A stretch of DNA of 64,000 nucleotides, taken from the NCBI RefSeq assembly GCF_006740685.1, contig NZ_CP035425.1, forward strand, positions 37,687-101,686. The letters run 5' to 3'. Position numbers and translations under genes: made by a program. The notes under the pieces are model-generated. The model worked only from the letters and a program-made list of their open reading frames with translations, searched no databases and was not told the DNA's origin. Shown here in pieces: positions 1 to 6,255 of the stretch (position 1 is its first letter; each line of letters starts with the position of its first letter). Origin of the DNA: Candidatus Nitrosopumilus sp. SW. GTDB lineage: Archaea > Thermoproteota > Nitrososphaeria > Nitrososphaerales > Nitrosopumilaceae.

Positions 1-189
1 CACGGATGTAACTGTGGAGATGGTCAACACGGATGTAACTGTGGAGATGGTCAACACGGATGTAACTGTGGAGATGGTCAACACGGATGTAACTGTGGAG
101 ATGGTCAACACGGATGTAACTGTGGAGATGGTCAACACGGATGTAACTGTGGAGATGGTCAACACGGATGTAACTGTGGAGATGATTCT
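1..189 (+). repeat. 27-bp in-frame tandem repeat, seven units
   Basis: Seven consecutive 27-bp units start at 1, 28, 55, 82, 109, 136 and 163. The first six are identical at every base, including third codon positions; the seventh diverges only in its last two codons (GAT TCT for GGT CAA). The unit length keeps frame and encodes HGCNCGDGQ. Perfect synonymous identity points to recent copy-number expansion. The array may extend left of the window. Confidence 0.95.
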
Positions 190-282
190 ATGACGTGTAG
201 TGCAGGAGAAGATAGTTGTACTTGTTCTGAAGATGGAGTTTGTAATTGTGGCGAAGGTTGTACTTGTGCATCTTGCCATTAA
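1..282 (+). CDS. Cys-rich metallothionein-like repeat protein (5' end outside window)
   Basis: The frame is open from base 1 to a TAA at 280-282; no start codon is in the window, so the N-terminus is missing. The visible 93 residues begin with seven 9-residue units HGCNCGDGQ (the seventh ends GDDS), then a different Cys-rich tail with CxC and CxxC spacings ending CTCASCH. I count about 22 Cys and 8 His in 93 residues, with Gly and Asp filling the rest and almost no hydrophobic residues. This composition suggests binding of soft metals such as Cu or Zn, as in metallothioneins, but no named metallothionein family is recognised. Copper handling would suit an ammonia oxidiser; that is inference. 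Confidence 0.75.
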   Translation, partial: HGCNCGDGQHGCNCGDGQHGCNCGDGQHGCNCGDGQHGCNCGDGQHGCNCGDGQHGCNCGDDSMTCSAGEDSCTCSEDGVCNCGEGCTCASCH

Positions 283-316
283 TGAAATAATTCCAAAAAA
301 CTAACCTTTTTTTATT

Positions 317-616
317 TTATTTTTTAGGTCTTTTTCGAGGATTTTTCTCATAATATTTTTCGACATTCTCATTCCATTCTTTGTTTTCTGGTAAACGTGA
401 ACGTGGGTGAGGCCTTTTACCTTTTTTTGATAATAGATCACTATTTTCTTCATAAAATCTGTCGATTTCTGCAATCAACACATCTAGAAATTTTGATGCA
501 TCATTAGCTTCTTGACTTTTAGGATCTCTATGTGTCAAAATTGATTTTGCTAGTGTATCGACTTTAGCTGTTTTTATCTTGTATTCATAGCGAACTCTAT
601 TTTCAAATGTAATCAT
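317..616 (-). CDS. hypothetical protein, basic C-terminus
   Basis: A 99-residue reading frame with ATG start, charged throughout, with a Lys/Arg/Pro-rich C-terminal third (KKGKRPHPRSR, ending NPRKRPKK). There is no signal peptide, membrane segment or metal motif. The middle (ILTHRDPKSQEANDASKFL) is probably helical. The tail could contact nucleic acid, but no family is recognised. It converges with the Cys-rich protein upstream. Confidence 0.65.
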   Translation of the reverse strand: MITFENRVRYEYKIKTAKVDTLAKSILTHRDPKSQEANDASKFLDVLIAEIDRFYEENSDLLSKKGKRPHPRSRLPENKEWNENVEKYYEKNPRKRPKK

Positions 617-723
617 TAGGCTTTTTTCTATAATTTACTAGTGTATATTCATTTCATTTTAAGAATAATTTTATGTTTGAATTTAACCCTCTAGTTTAAA
701 TTCGCAGAATTTACAAAAAAACC

Positions 724-1140
724 ATGTCTGAAAAATATCAAAATGATAATTTTGAATTATTTGAAAAAATAAACAAAAAATATTTTCTAGAATTGGAACA
801 AAATGTACCTCATATTCAACAAACTTTGTTTGATTTGCAAAATGAATATTACAAATTATGGAAAAACTATGTTACTTCCCAACTATCTCTTCAAAAAGAA
901 TTTATTCACAAATCTGGTTTTGATTATTCCTTTCCTGGTAATGTAAAAGATATAATCGAAAACATGTCTGATGAGACAATAAAATTTCGTTCCATATTTC
1001 ATAAAATGACAATTACAAATATTGAACAAGGTAAAAATTATGCAAAAACACTAAATGATAATTATAATACTTTTGTTGATTTAAACAGAAAAATACTTCA
1101 AAATTCGATTTCACTGTTCAAAACAAACCAAGGGGATTAA
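724..1140 (+). CDS. hypothetical helical protein, phasin-like in appearance
   Basis: 138 residues, almost wholly amphipathic helix and rich in Asn, Lys, Gln and aromatic residues, without Cys, signal peptide or membrane segment. Length and character resemble small phasin-type helical proteins of polyhydroxyalkanoate granules, but no diagnostic motif is present and no PHA gene is nearby, so this is only a resemblance. A 28-residue membrane peptide gene follows one base after the stop, so the two probably share a transcript. Confidence 0.7.
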   Translation: MSEKYQNDNFELFEKINKKYFLELEQNVPHIQQTLFDLQNEYYKLWKNYVTSQLSLQKEFIHKSGFDYSFPGNVKDIIENMSDETIKFRSIFHKMTITNIEQGKNYAKTLNDNYNTFVDLNRKILQNSISLFKTNQGD

Positions 1141-1141
1141 T

Positions 1142-1228
1142 ATGAAAAAATCCACGATTGGCGTTATTTTAATCGGTGTGTCTATAGTTGTTTTTTATGG
1201 TGTTATGGCTCTATTGTGGAATCTCTAG
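1142..1228 (+). CDS. 28-aa single-span membrane peptide
   Basis: ATG at 1142 opens a 28-codon frame (MKKSTIGVILIGVSIVVF..., ending LLWNL) consisting of a short basic N-terminus and one hydrophobic span. It begins one base after the stop of the preceding gene and has a GGGGAT purine run just upstream as a possible ribosome site. It ends one base before the stop of the convergent gene. The tight packing and clean span support a real gene. Function unknown. Confidence 0.6.
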   Translation: MKKSTIGVILIGVSIVVFYGVMALLWNL

Positions 1229-1229
1229 T

Positions 1230-1754
1230 TTAGATTTTTGATAAAATCTTCTTTTTTGTATCTTGAAATTCCTTTGCTGTGATTAATCCTTGTTTTTTTA
1301 ATTTTCCAAGTTTTTCCAATTCTTCAAGATGTTTTTGTGTAGGTGTCCTTAGTTTCTTTGAAATTTGCTTTTTAACTGCGTTTGATTTTGTAGATTTTTT
1401 GAGTTTGGTAGTAAGTTTTGCTCTCTCCTTTGATATTATTTGGCCGATCTCAAATCCTTTCTTTTTTGCGTGCTTGATAATTTCATCTGATTTTTGTTTA
1501 GTTACATCATCAACAAGTTTGTGACTTTTTGCCATTTTACCTAATTCTTGGGTTTTCTTACGTGCTAACCTACCTTGAAATTTTAAATCCTTGATAATCT
1601 CACTTTTTGTCTTTTTCTTAAAACGTCTTGTGTACTCTTCAATTACTAGGATTGGGAATGGGCTATACTCTACATCCAAATAATATCTGATAATTGTATC
1701 ATCTGGTAATTTTTTTAGATATTCTTTTATTGATTTTTCTGATTTTAGTATCAT
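1230..1754 (-). CDS. SHOCT-domain protein with basic coiled-coil body
   Basis: 174 residues, ATG start. The last 30 or so residues (LEELEKLGKLKKQGLITAKE onward, ending KKILSKI) match the SHOCT pattern, a short C-terminal oligomerisation domain with the core G-I/L-I-T-x-E-E/F. The body is Lys-rich and helical; the N-terminus contains a YSPFPILVIEEYTRRF segment. SHOCT domains usually mediate multimerisation; what the basic body binds is unknown. Another SHOCT tail occurs in 33570-34142. Confidence 0.75.
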   Translation of the reverse strand: MILKSEKSIKEYLKKLPDDTIIRYYLDVEYSPFPILVIEEYTRRFKKKTKSEIIKDLKFQGRLARKKTQELGKMAKSHKLVDDVTKQKSDEIIKHAKKKGFEIGQIISKERAKLTTKLKKSTKSNAVKKQISKKLRTPTQKHLEELEKLGKLKKQGLITAKEFQDTKKKILSKI

Positions 1755-1776
1755 ACTTTTTTGTTAATTCATTCTC

Positions 1777-2007
1777 TTAAAAAGATTGATTTGATGATTG
1801 TGTCTCAAATCTGTTTTCTTGGTATTCTTCATCATAGATTTTTCTGATTTTGTTTTCATCAAATAACTTATCTAGAATTTCTTCGATTTCTTCTTCCACT
1901 ATGCCAAACCTTCTGTGAATGTGTCTAATTGCAGTTGTTTCACTAATTTCTGATCTGTTTTTGATATACTCAAAAATTCTTTCTGTGGTATCAGTATCTT
2001 TACTCAC
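1777..2007 (-). CDS. small winged-helix-like protein
   Basis: 76 residues. ERIFEYIKNRSEISETTAIR then FGIVEEEIEEILDKLFDENK then KIRKIYDEEY reads as helix-turn-helix plus wing, the layout of small archaeal MarR/PhiH-like DNA-binding domains. There is no sensor domain. It lies 22 bases upstream of the SHOCT gene on the same strand and may be cotranscribed. Assignment rests on fold pattern only. Confidence 0.6.
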   Translation of the reverse strand: MSKDTDTTERIFEYIKNRSEISETTAIRHIHRRFGIVEEEIEEILDKLFDENKIRKIYDEEYQENRFETQSSNQSF

Positions 2008-2038
2008 AATTACTCATTACGTGAATGTTATTTTAAAA

Positions 2039-2128
2039 TTAGTATCCGGAAATCAATGTACATTCCATAGAACAGATATTTGAATTTGTGTTGAAATTTT
2101 TTCCACAAACTTTACAGTTTTTTTCCAT
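2039..2128 (-). CDS. 29-aa zinc-ribbon microprotein
   Basis: ATG at 2128 opens a 29-codon frame: MEKNCKVCGKNFNTNSNICS followed by MECTLISGY. The two Cys pairs (CKVC and CSMEC) are spaced as in treble-clef or zinc-ribbon knuckles of short archaeal proteins. The stop lies 32 bases upstream of the winged-helix gene on the same strand. Small size leaves the call dependent on the metal-site pattern. Function unknown. Confidence 0.55.
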   Translation of the reverse strand: MEKNCKVCGKNFNTNSNICSMECTLISGY

Positions 2129-2164
2129 GATAAGTTTTAGAAAAATTTTCTATTAAATGCTTTG

Positions 2165-2228
2165 AAAATTAGTCCCTTCTAATTAGTGGTAACTAATTAG
2201 CATGACCTAATTAGTCTGTTCTAATTTT
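2165..2228. promoter_or_regulatory. 14-bp periodic CTAATTAG palindrome array
   Basis: Three perfect copies of the palindrome CTAATTAG start at 2179, 2193 and 2207, exactly 14 bp apart. A degenerate copy at each end keeps the phase: AAAATTAG at 2165 and CTAATTTT at 2221. The array lies between the divergent starts of two small zinc-ribbon genes (2128 minus and 2265 plus). This is the geometry of a multi-site operator; no regulator is identified. Confidence 0.6.
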
Positions 2229-2264
2229 ACCATGGTTTAAATCCATTTTCAACAAAAAAGTTCT

Positions 2265-2438
2265 ATGAAAGATCTTTCTTGTAGGAAATGTGGCGAACAA
2301 TTACAAGTGTACAAGAAATGCAGTGTTTGTTTTAAACCAAATCAATTCACATGTGGAAAACTTGGACATACTACTGATGAAGAAATTCATTTGCAATGTT
2401 TGATGATGCACATGGATCATAGAATTCTTTCAAACTAG
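2265..2438 (+). CDS. 57-aa zinc-ribbon protein
   Basis: ATG at 2265 opens a 57-codon frame. CRKC and CSVC make a four-Cys zinc ribbon near the N-terminus, followed by a C-terminal part with GKLGHTTDEEIHLQC and a His-rich end (MMHMDH). The gene starts 36 bases after the CTAATTAG array, which probably controls it. No catalytic domain is visible; small single-ribbon proteins of this kind are common in thaumarchaea and mostly uncharacterised. Confidence 0.65.
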   Translation: MKDLSCRKCGEQLQVYKKCSVCFKPNQFTCGKLGHTTDEEIHLQCLMMHMDHRILSN

Positions 2439-2460
2439 ACTGAAAATTTTGATTCTAGAA

Positions 2461-2811
2461 TTATTCATTCCAGATGGGCTGTGATTTTAACCATGCAATC
2501 AAGTCTCTGTACAACTTGCTTTTACGCATATTTAGTACTCCAATCTCAAGATTAGTTGAGGATTTTACTGTCTTAGTATAGTTTTCATACTTTGCAAAAA
2601 TGATTTTGTCAAGATACATTTCATTTTGCATCTCTTTTTTGGCCAATTCTTCTGACTCTGTCATTGCAAAACTGGCAAAAAGTACTCCATCTGCCCAATA
2701 CGCGTTAGCAGATTCTAGTGAAGACATCATACCAATCAGATCGTCTAAATCTAACTTGATCATATCTCTGACATAGATTTTGTCATATGGTTTGTGGACA
2801 AATTCTGTCAT
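2461..2811 (-). CDS. hypothetical protein
   Basis: 116 residues with ATG start. The sequence contains a mixed alpha/beta middle (LDDLIGMMSSLESANAYWAD, VLFASFAMTESEELAKKEMQ) with several Met and no Cys, signal or membrane span. No family recognised. It converges with the zinc-ribbon gene and is divergent from 2881-3117, with a 69-base shared promoter region. Confidence 0.65.
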   Translation of the reverse strand: MTEFVHKPYDKIYVRDMIKLDLDDLIGMMSSLESANAYWADGVLFASFAMTESEELAKKEMQNEMYLDKIIFAKYENYTKTVKSSTNLEIGVLNMRKSKLYRDLIAWLKSQPIWNE

Positions 2812-2880
2812 ATGGTGAATGATTAGTGTAGTTTAATGAATATTTGGAAATTTTATAACTGGTTTTTGATTAATTAATTC

Positions 2881-3117
2881 ATGACTGATAATCCTTCAGA
2901 TTTTTCTGAACATGAATTATTTGTGACAGAGTTTCCAAAACAAGGATATGGCATAATTGATTATCTTCAAGGACGTGTCCATTTTGCATTACTTGATCAA
3001 ATGAAACTCATGCATACTTCAGGTATGACTCAAGATCAGATTAAAGAGACAATATTGCTACGTGTGACTGAAATCATTGAAAATTTTGAGCCTCAAAAAG
3101 AGTCAAAAAGTTCTTGA
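2881..3117 (+). CDS. hypothetical protein
   Basis: 78 residues, ATG start, acidic. It contains ELFVTEFPKQGYGIIDYLQG and a helical C-terminal half (TQDQIKETILLRVTEIIENF). There are no Cys and no membrane segment. Its 3' end overlaps by 15 bases the 3' end of a Cys-rich minus-strand frame (3103-3234). No family recognised. Confidence 0.65.
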   Translation: MTDNPSDFSEHELFVTEFPKQGYGIIDYLQGRVHFALLDQMKLMHTSGMTQDQIKETILLRVTEIIENFEPQKESKSS

Positions 3118-3234
3118 TTCCATCTTTACAGAATCTGCCATGATAATTTTGTGACATTTACAATAGCAGTTAGTGTGAGGCATATCGTTGTCCATTCTAT
3201 ATTGACATTCTTTGGTGTGTTCTAGTACTGACAA
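3103..3234 (-). CDS. 43-aa Cys/His-rich microprotein
   Basis: TTG at 3234 opens a 43-codon frame whose core reads HTKECQYRMDNDMPHTNCYC then KCHKI. The NCYCKCH element is shared in form with CSCDCHK at the end of the 12420-12527 product, suggesting a common small metal-binding type. There is no ATG start and the 3' end overlaps 2881-3117, so the boundary at the start is uncertain. Confidence 0.5.
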   Translation of the reverse strand: MSVLEHTKECQYRMDNDMPHTNCYCKCHKIIMADSVKMESRTF

Positions 3235-3280
3235 TTTTTAATTCACCTATTTTTAATCTAGATATTACTTAAGAACTACA

Positions 3281-3439
3281 TTAGTTTGATGTTTTTTTAT
3301 ATTCAAAATACTCTTGTATCTCACTGTTGAGTTTTTTCATCAAAAATTCATCAGTAAAATCTGATTTTTTTAACAAATCCCATGTTTCTTGAATTCCTTG
3401 TTTTAAAACAAATAATGTTCTCTTATCGTCACAGTGCAT
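3281..3439 (-). CDS. 52-aa hypothetical protein
   Basis: ATG at 3439 opens a 52-codon frame beginning MHCDDKRTLFVLKQGIQETW and continuing as a charged helix ending EYFEYKKTSN. It sits just downstream of the terminator-like hairpin at 3487-3510 on the same strand. Composition resembles the other small acidic-helical proteins here. No family recognised. Confidence 0.5.
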   Translation of the reverse strand: MHCDDKRTLFVLKQGIQETWDLLKKSDFTDEFLMKKLNSEIQEYFEYKKTSN

Positions 3440-3486
3440 GTCTTTATTTTTTTGATTGTTGAATTTATGTATTAAAATGAAAAAAC

Positions 3487-3510
3487 ACTCCTTAGATTTT
3501 TCTAAGGAGT
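3487..3510 (-). terminator. intrinsic-terminator-like hairpin with U tract
   Basis: Perfect 10-bp arms (3487-3496 and 3501-3510, ACTCCTTAGA and its complement) enclose a 4-base loop. Read on the minus strand, the hairpin begins six bases after the stop of the frame ending at 3516 and is followed by GTTTTTTC. That is the layout of a factor-independent terminator, which is unusual for archaea, where a U tract alone generally suffices. Confidence 0.6.
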
Positions 3511-3515
3511 TTCAT

Positions 3516-3643
3516 CTATGCTTCTTGTTTTTTTGCACTAGCAGTATGTACTGCATGTGAATCCAGGCATGTTACTCCTCAGATATTAGCCATGAAAGAC
3601 CAATTGCTTCTTCCCATGATGGACTGTAATTGTTATTATTCAT
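3516..3643 (-). pseudogene. small ORF interrupted by a -1 frame change
   Basis: ATG at 3643 opens MNNNNYSPSWEEAIGLSWLI and SEE, then TAA (3574-3572). Stepping back one base at the GAG GAG codons gives a continuous second frame reading TCLDSHAVHTASAKKQEA to a TAG at 3518-3516. That second frame has no start of its own (an upstream TGA), and its stop is followed six bases later by the terminator-like hairpin, as if the true gene ends there. Either a frameshift mutation, a sequencing error, or programmed -1 frameshifting of a protein of about 42 residues. Confidence 0.4.
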
Positions 3644-3764
3644 GATTTGATATTGGATATTTTCTATTTAACAAGAATGAACGATTCATCAGTATCAAAA
3701 ATATGAACAAATCAATAGTTATTCTTTATATTGAATTCTCATAATTATTGTTACCCGACCATAG

Positions 3765-3799
3765 ATGGTATGATTCAAATTTATTTTGAATCCTACCAT
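3765..3799. repeat. 15-bp inverted repeat (hairpin)
   Basis: Arms 3765-3779 and 3785-3799 pair over 15 bp with one mismatch around a 5-base loop. It begins 10 bases beyond the stop of the minus-strand gene 3809-4270, so it would form at the 3' end of that transcript. There is no U tract after it on the minus strand; it may protect or process the 3' end. Confidence 0.5.
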
Positions 3800-3808
3800 T
3801 TCTTTATT

Positions 3809-4270
3809 TTACAAAGTTGACATTTTTTCATAGTAAAATTCTTGTTTTTTCAAATCTTTTTCATTGATAATTCTAAATTTTCTGATTGGGATGAGTTTTG
3901 ATACTTCTTCATATGTGGTTATGTCTATGGCATCTGCTGCAAAAGCAATTTGTAAAAGTGGCGCCTTTTCTTCTATGACTGGTTTTACTTGATTATATCC
4001 ACTGCTTTGCCTCATTCCTGTCCTAAACAATCCGATATGTTTGTCCGTCTTTGAAACTTGCGGATCTTGATAGCAGCATATTGCAAATTCATCTTCTTCT
4101 TTTTCAATAATTGTTAATCTTGTAAATTTCTCACTCCAGTTTTCAATATTCTTTGAAATTTCTACTGCCTCATCTTTATCTTCAAAAACGATTGAAACTA
4201 CTATTCTGTCTTTTTCATGTGCCCACGAAATACCGTAAAAATTTTTTCTCCAGTCAATCTCGAATGACAT
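3809..4270 (-). CDS. hypothetical alpha/beta protein
   Basis: 153 residues with ATG start. It reads as a soluble mixed alpha/beta protein: IVVSIVFEDKDEAVEISKNI, a DEFAICCYQDPQ strand region and EVSKLIPIRKFRIINEKDLK near the C-terminus. The double Cys is isolated and does not form a metal site pattern. No signal or membrane segment. I do not recognise the family. Confidence 0.7.
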   Translation of the reverse strand: MSFEIDWRKNFYGISWAHEKDRIVVSIVFEDKDEAVEISKNIENWSEKFTRLTIIEKEEDEFAICCYQDPQVSKTDKHIGLFRTGMRQSSGYNQVKPVIEEKAPLLQIAFAADAIDITTYEEVSKLIPIRKFRIINEKDLKKQEFYYEKMSTL

Positions 4271-4388
4271 AAAATCATTAAAAAAATCTCACATTAATTC
4301 TTTCTAATGGAATTAAACGAATAGATCTAAAGTTAATTTTTTTGTATTGTGGATACAAAAATAATTTTCTTAGAAAACAAAAAGAGAA

Positions 4389-4526
4389 TCAAGGTGTGAT
4401 TCTCAATGAAGATATTTCACACTCACAGGCTTCTCTTTTACCACAATATGGACAGTTGCAGTCACAATATAGTAATGCAACTCCGCATGTTGTACATTTG
4501 GTATACTCTGCAAAATCTTCTTTCAT
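4389..4526 (-). CDS. 45-aa Cys-rich zinc protein
   Basis: ATG at 4526 opens a 45-codon frame with CTTC, CDCNCPYC and CEC clusters: MKEDFAEYTKCTTCGVALLY then CDCNCPYCGKREACECE. Eight Cys in about 27 residues indicate one or two zinc sites. A plus-strand frame across the same bases (4342-4578) lacks such a signature and is rejected. Function unknown; one of a series of Cys-rich microproteins in this region. Confidence 0.65.
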   Translation of the reverse strand: MKEDFAEYTKCTTCGVALLYCDCNCPYCGKREACECEISSLRITP

Positions 4527-4663
4527 AATGTGTAAATGCAGTACAAAATTGATAAATTACCTGCTTGTTATTCTGTAAATTAGTTTCAAATATGATTTTA
4601 TTTTAAACAAATGTTTAGAAATCATTTGTTTGTTTTTTTATATTTTGAATCCATACTAGTAGT

Positions 4664-4719
4664 AACGTCTTCGATTAGTGGTCTAGGCATGCTATAAACG
4701 GCCACTATTCCAAGACGTT
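4664..4719. repeat. two-tier hairpin element
   Basis: Outer arms AACGTCTT (4664-4671) and AAGACGTT (4712-4719) pair perfectly; a symmetrical 4/4 internal loop follows; inner arms TAGTGGTC (4676-4683) and GGCCACTA (4700-4707) pair with one G-T wobble; the 16-base loop contains GCATGC. It ends two bases before the stop of minus-strand gene 4721-4870, so it would lie at that mRNA's 3' end. It is more G+C-rich than its surroundings. Confidence 0.55.
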
Positions 4720-4720
4720 G

Positions 4721-4870
4721 TTAGTCTCTTTTTTTCAATAACGCTTCTTCTGGTGTTTTTTCCTTATTTGATTCCCAATGCCAACTGTGGTGTTTTTTCC
4801 AATGTTTTTCTAGTTCTTTTGTTGTTGGCTCTTTTCCTAAAGGTGTACCACATAATTTACACTGTATCAT
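4721..4870 (-). CDS. 49-aa C2H2-like zinc-finger protein
   Basis: ATG at 4870 opens a 49-codon frame: MIQCKLCGTPLGKEPTTKEL then EKHWKKHHSWHWE. CxxC followed 18 residues later by HWKKHH gives a C2H2-type finger, which can bind nucleic acid or protein. The rest is a Lys/Glu tail. A possible upstream gene on the same strand (4857-4946) overlaps its start by 14 bases. Confidence 0.65.
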   Translation of the reverse strand: MIQCKLCGTPLGKEPTTKELEKHWKKHHSWHWESNKEKTPEEALLKKRD

Positions 4871-4946
4871 TTTTCTTGTTCTCTTCTTTCTTCTTTTTTG
4901 GTTTTATAATTGGATGACACTGTGCAGGTAAATTCTCATCATCCAT
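4857..4946 (-). CDS. 29-aa Lys-rich hypothetical peptide
   Basis: ATG at 4946 opens MDDENLPAQCHPIIKPKKKK followed by EENKKNDTV. It would be translated just ahead of, and overlap, the C2H2-finger gene on the same strand, as in tightly packed archaeal operons. No domain is visible and composition alone supports it, so it could be leader sequence rather than a gene. Confidence 0.3.
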   Translation of the reverse strand: MDDENLPAQCHPIIKPKKKKEENKKNDTV

Positions 4947-4993
4947 GTTACCATGAATTGATTCTTGAAAATAAGTATTTGTTTAGAATATTT

Positions 4994-5329
4994 TTATGAT
5001 GTTTTTGATTTTTTCTTTTTAAAATTATTTGATTTTTGTCTTTTTCTATTTTGCTCTGAATTCATTATAGAATACATTTGACCTGTTTTACATAATTTCA
5101 TTTCTCCTGAGATGTCATCGTGGACTGATTCTATTTTCCCACTTGATAATAACTCTCCAACAATATCCCATGCTTTACTTTCAGATATTTCAAACTTGTA
5201 TGGAATTGTTGTGACTTTGGTAAAATAGCCATTCTCAGAATTTCTTAAAATGAACTTTTCAATTTTTTGTTCAGTAGTCAGTGAAGGTCCTTTCTTTGAA
5301 AATTTTCTATAGGGTCTTCTTTCTGACAT
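4994..5329 (-). CDS. winged-helix-like basic protein
   Basis: 111 residues with ATG start. The centre (TTEQKIEKFILRNSENGYF, then YKFEISESKAWDIVGELLSS, then GKIESVHDDISGEMKLC) follows a winged-helix order of helices and strands. Both termini are strongly basic (RRPYRKFSKKG, NFKKKKSKTS), fitting nucleic-acid binding. No specific family is recognised. It lies 34 bases downstream of 5364-5954 on the same strand. Confidence 0.6.
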   Translation of the reverse strand: MSERRPYRKFSKKGPSLTTEQKIEKFILRNSENGYFTKVTTIPYKFEISESKAWDIVGELLSSGKIESVHDDISGEMKLCKTGQMYSIMNSEQNRKRQKSNNFKKKKSKTS

Positions 5330-5363
5330 GTTTACTCAAAATATAATCTAGTATTTTAGATAA

Positions 5364-5954
5364 TCATTTTGCATTAATTGTATCTGGATCATTATTTCCT
5401 GGCAAATATTTGTCTCCTAGAACACTTTTCATTTTTTCATCAAACTCCTCTTGAAGTCTAGTTAGATACATTTCAGCTTCAGTCTCATCTTCTGGAATAC
5501 CTGTATCTGTATCATAATTGAAACCTGTGGCTAAATGGTAAAACTCTTCAAAGAATTCCTTACAATCAATCACATCTGCATCTGAATCAATTGATACTAC
5601 AAAACATTCATTTTCAATTCTGAAATTCAAACAAATCTCTTCTTCAATCATCACATCGGCCATAACTGCCATGAGGTAAGGGATGTATTTCTCGTCAATC
5701 TTTCTATCATTTTTGTTTGAAATCCATAATTCTTCCCCCTCTAACATATTGTCAAATGTTCTGACTACCATATCACGTATTTCTGAGTCTGTGTGGGCTG
5801 ATTTTGATTTCCACAATCTCTCATCATATTCTTGAGGCTTTACATAGATAGCATCAAACCTCAAATCTTCATTTAGTTGATCAAATTCCCAGACTTGTTT
5901 GTTAGTCCACATTGGAGAATACTTCTTGATTAATTCTCTTGTAGTTTGGTTCAA
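5364..5954 (-). CDS. hypothetical acidic protein
   Basis: 196 residues with ATG start, acidic and soluble. It opens MNQTTRELIKKYSPMWTNKQ, has a helical middle (YIPYLMAVMADVMIEEEICL) and an Asp/Glu-rich C-terminal half (GFNYDTDTGIPEDETEAEMY). No Cys motif, membrane span or catalytic signature is apparent. Family not recognised; possibly cotranscribed with the winged-helix-like gene that follows. Confidence 0.7.
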   Translation of the reverse strand: MNQTTRELIKKYSPMWTNKQVWEFDQLNEDLRFDAIYVKPQEYDERLWKSKSAHTDSEIRDMVVRTFDNMLEGEELWISNKNDRKIDEKYIPYLMAVMADVMIEEEICLNFRIENECFVVSIDSDADVIDCKEFFEEFYHLATGFNYDTDTGIPEDETEAEMYLTRLQEEFDEKMKSVLGDKYLPGNNDPDTINAK

Positions 5955-5994
5955 TAGTTGCTTCTGATTTTTCTATTGTTTAATCTTAACTGGG

Positions 5995-6213
5995 CTATTG
6001 AATCCCTGATTTTAGATACTCAATAGTACATTCTGCAAGCTCTTTGTCTGAATGTTTTTTTATGTCATGTTTACAATTGGGGCATATTCCTTCTTGTTCC
6101 TCATTAAATTCATCTCCTACTTGTTTCATACAACATTCCATCAATTCTGATGTGGAATGAGACTCCATAGATAGTTTACATGTAGGACACTCTGTCATGT
6201 TTCTGTGAATCAT
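5995..6213 (-). CDS. duplicated zinc-knuckle protein
   Basis: About 72 residues from ATG at 6213 (a TTG lies one codon upstream; another ATG at 6198 begins MTECPTCK). Two copies of one module are visible: CPTCKLSMESHSTSELMECC and CPNCKHDIKKHSDKELAECT, i.e. CPxC-x(5-6)-H-x4-E-L-x-E-C. Each has the ligands CxxC, H and C for one zinc. It is a clear internal duplication. Function unknown. Confidence 0.65.
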   Translation of the reverse strand: MIHRNMTECPTCKLSMESHSTSELMECCMKQVGDEFNEEQEGICPNCKHDIKKHSDKELAECTIEYLKSGIQ

Positions 6214-6255
6214 CAATTGTTAATAAATTATATTTAATTTTAAAAATTGCATTTT

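Noticed and set aside
1..189. CRISPR-like array
   Set aside because: Units are directly adjacent without spacers, keep a coding frame and encode a Cys-rich protein.
1279..1524. plus-strand Phe/Ser-rich frame
   Set aside because: Antisense shadow of the Lys/Glu-rich SHOCT gene; the composition is that expected of a complement of such sequence.
4342..4578. plus-strand frame of 78 codons
   Set aside because: Covers the minus-strand Cys-rich gene 4389-4526, which has a strong metal-site pattern; the plus frame has no domain character.
4664..4719. degenerate tRNA
   Set aside because: D-arm-like bases are present but there is no T-loop consensus, anticodon arm or acceptor pairing.
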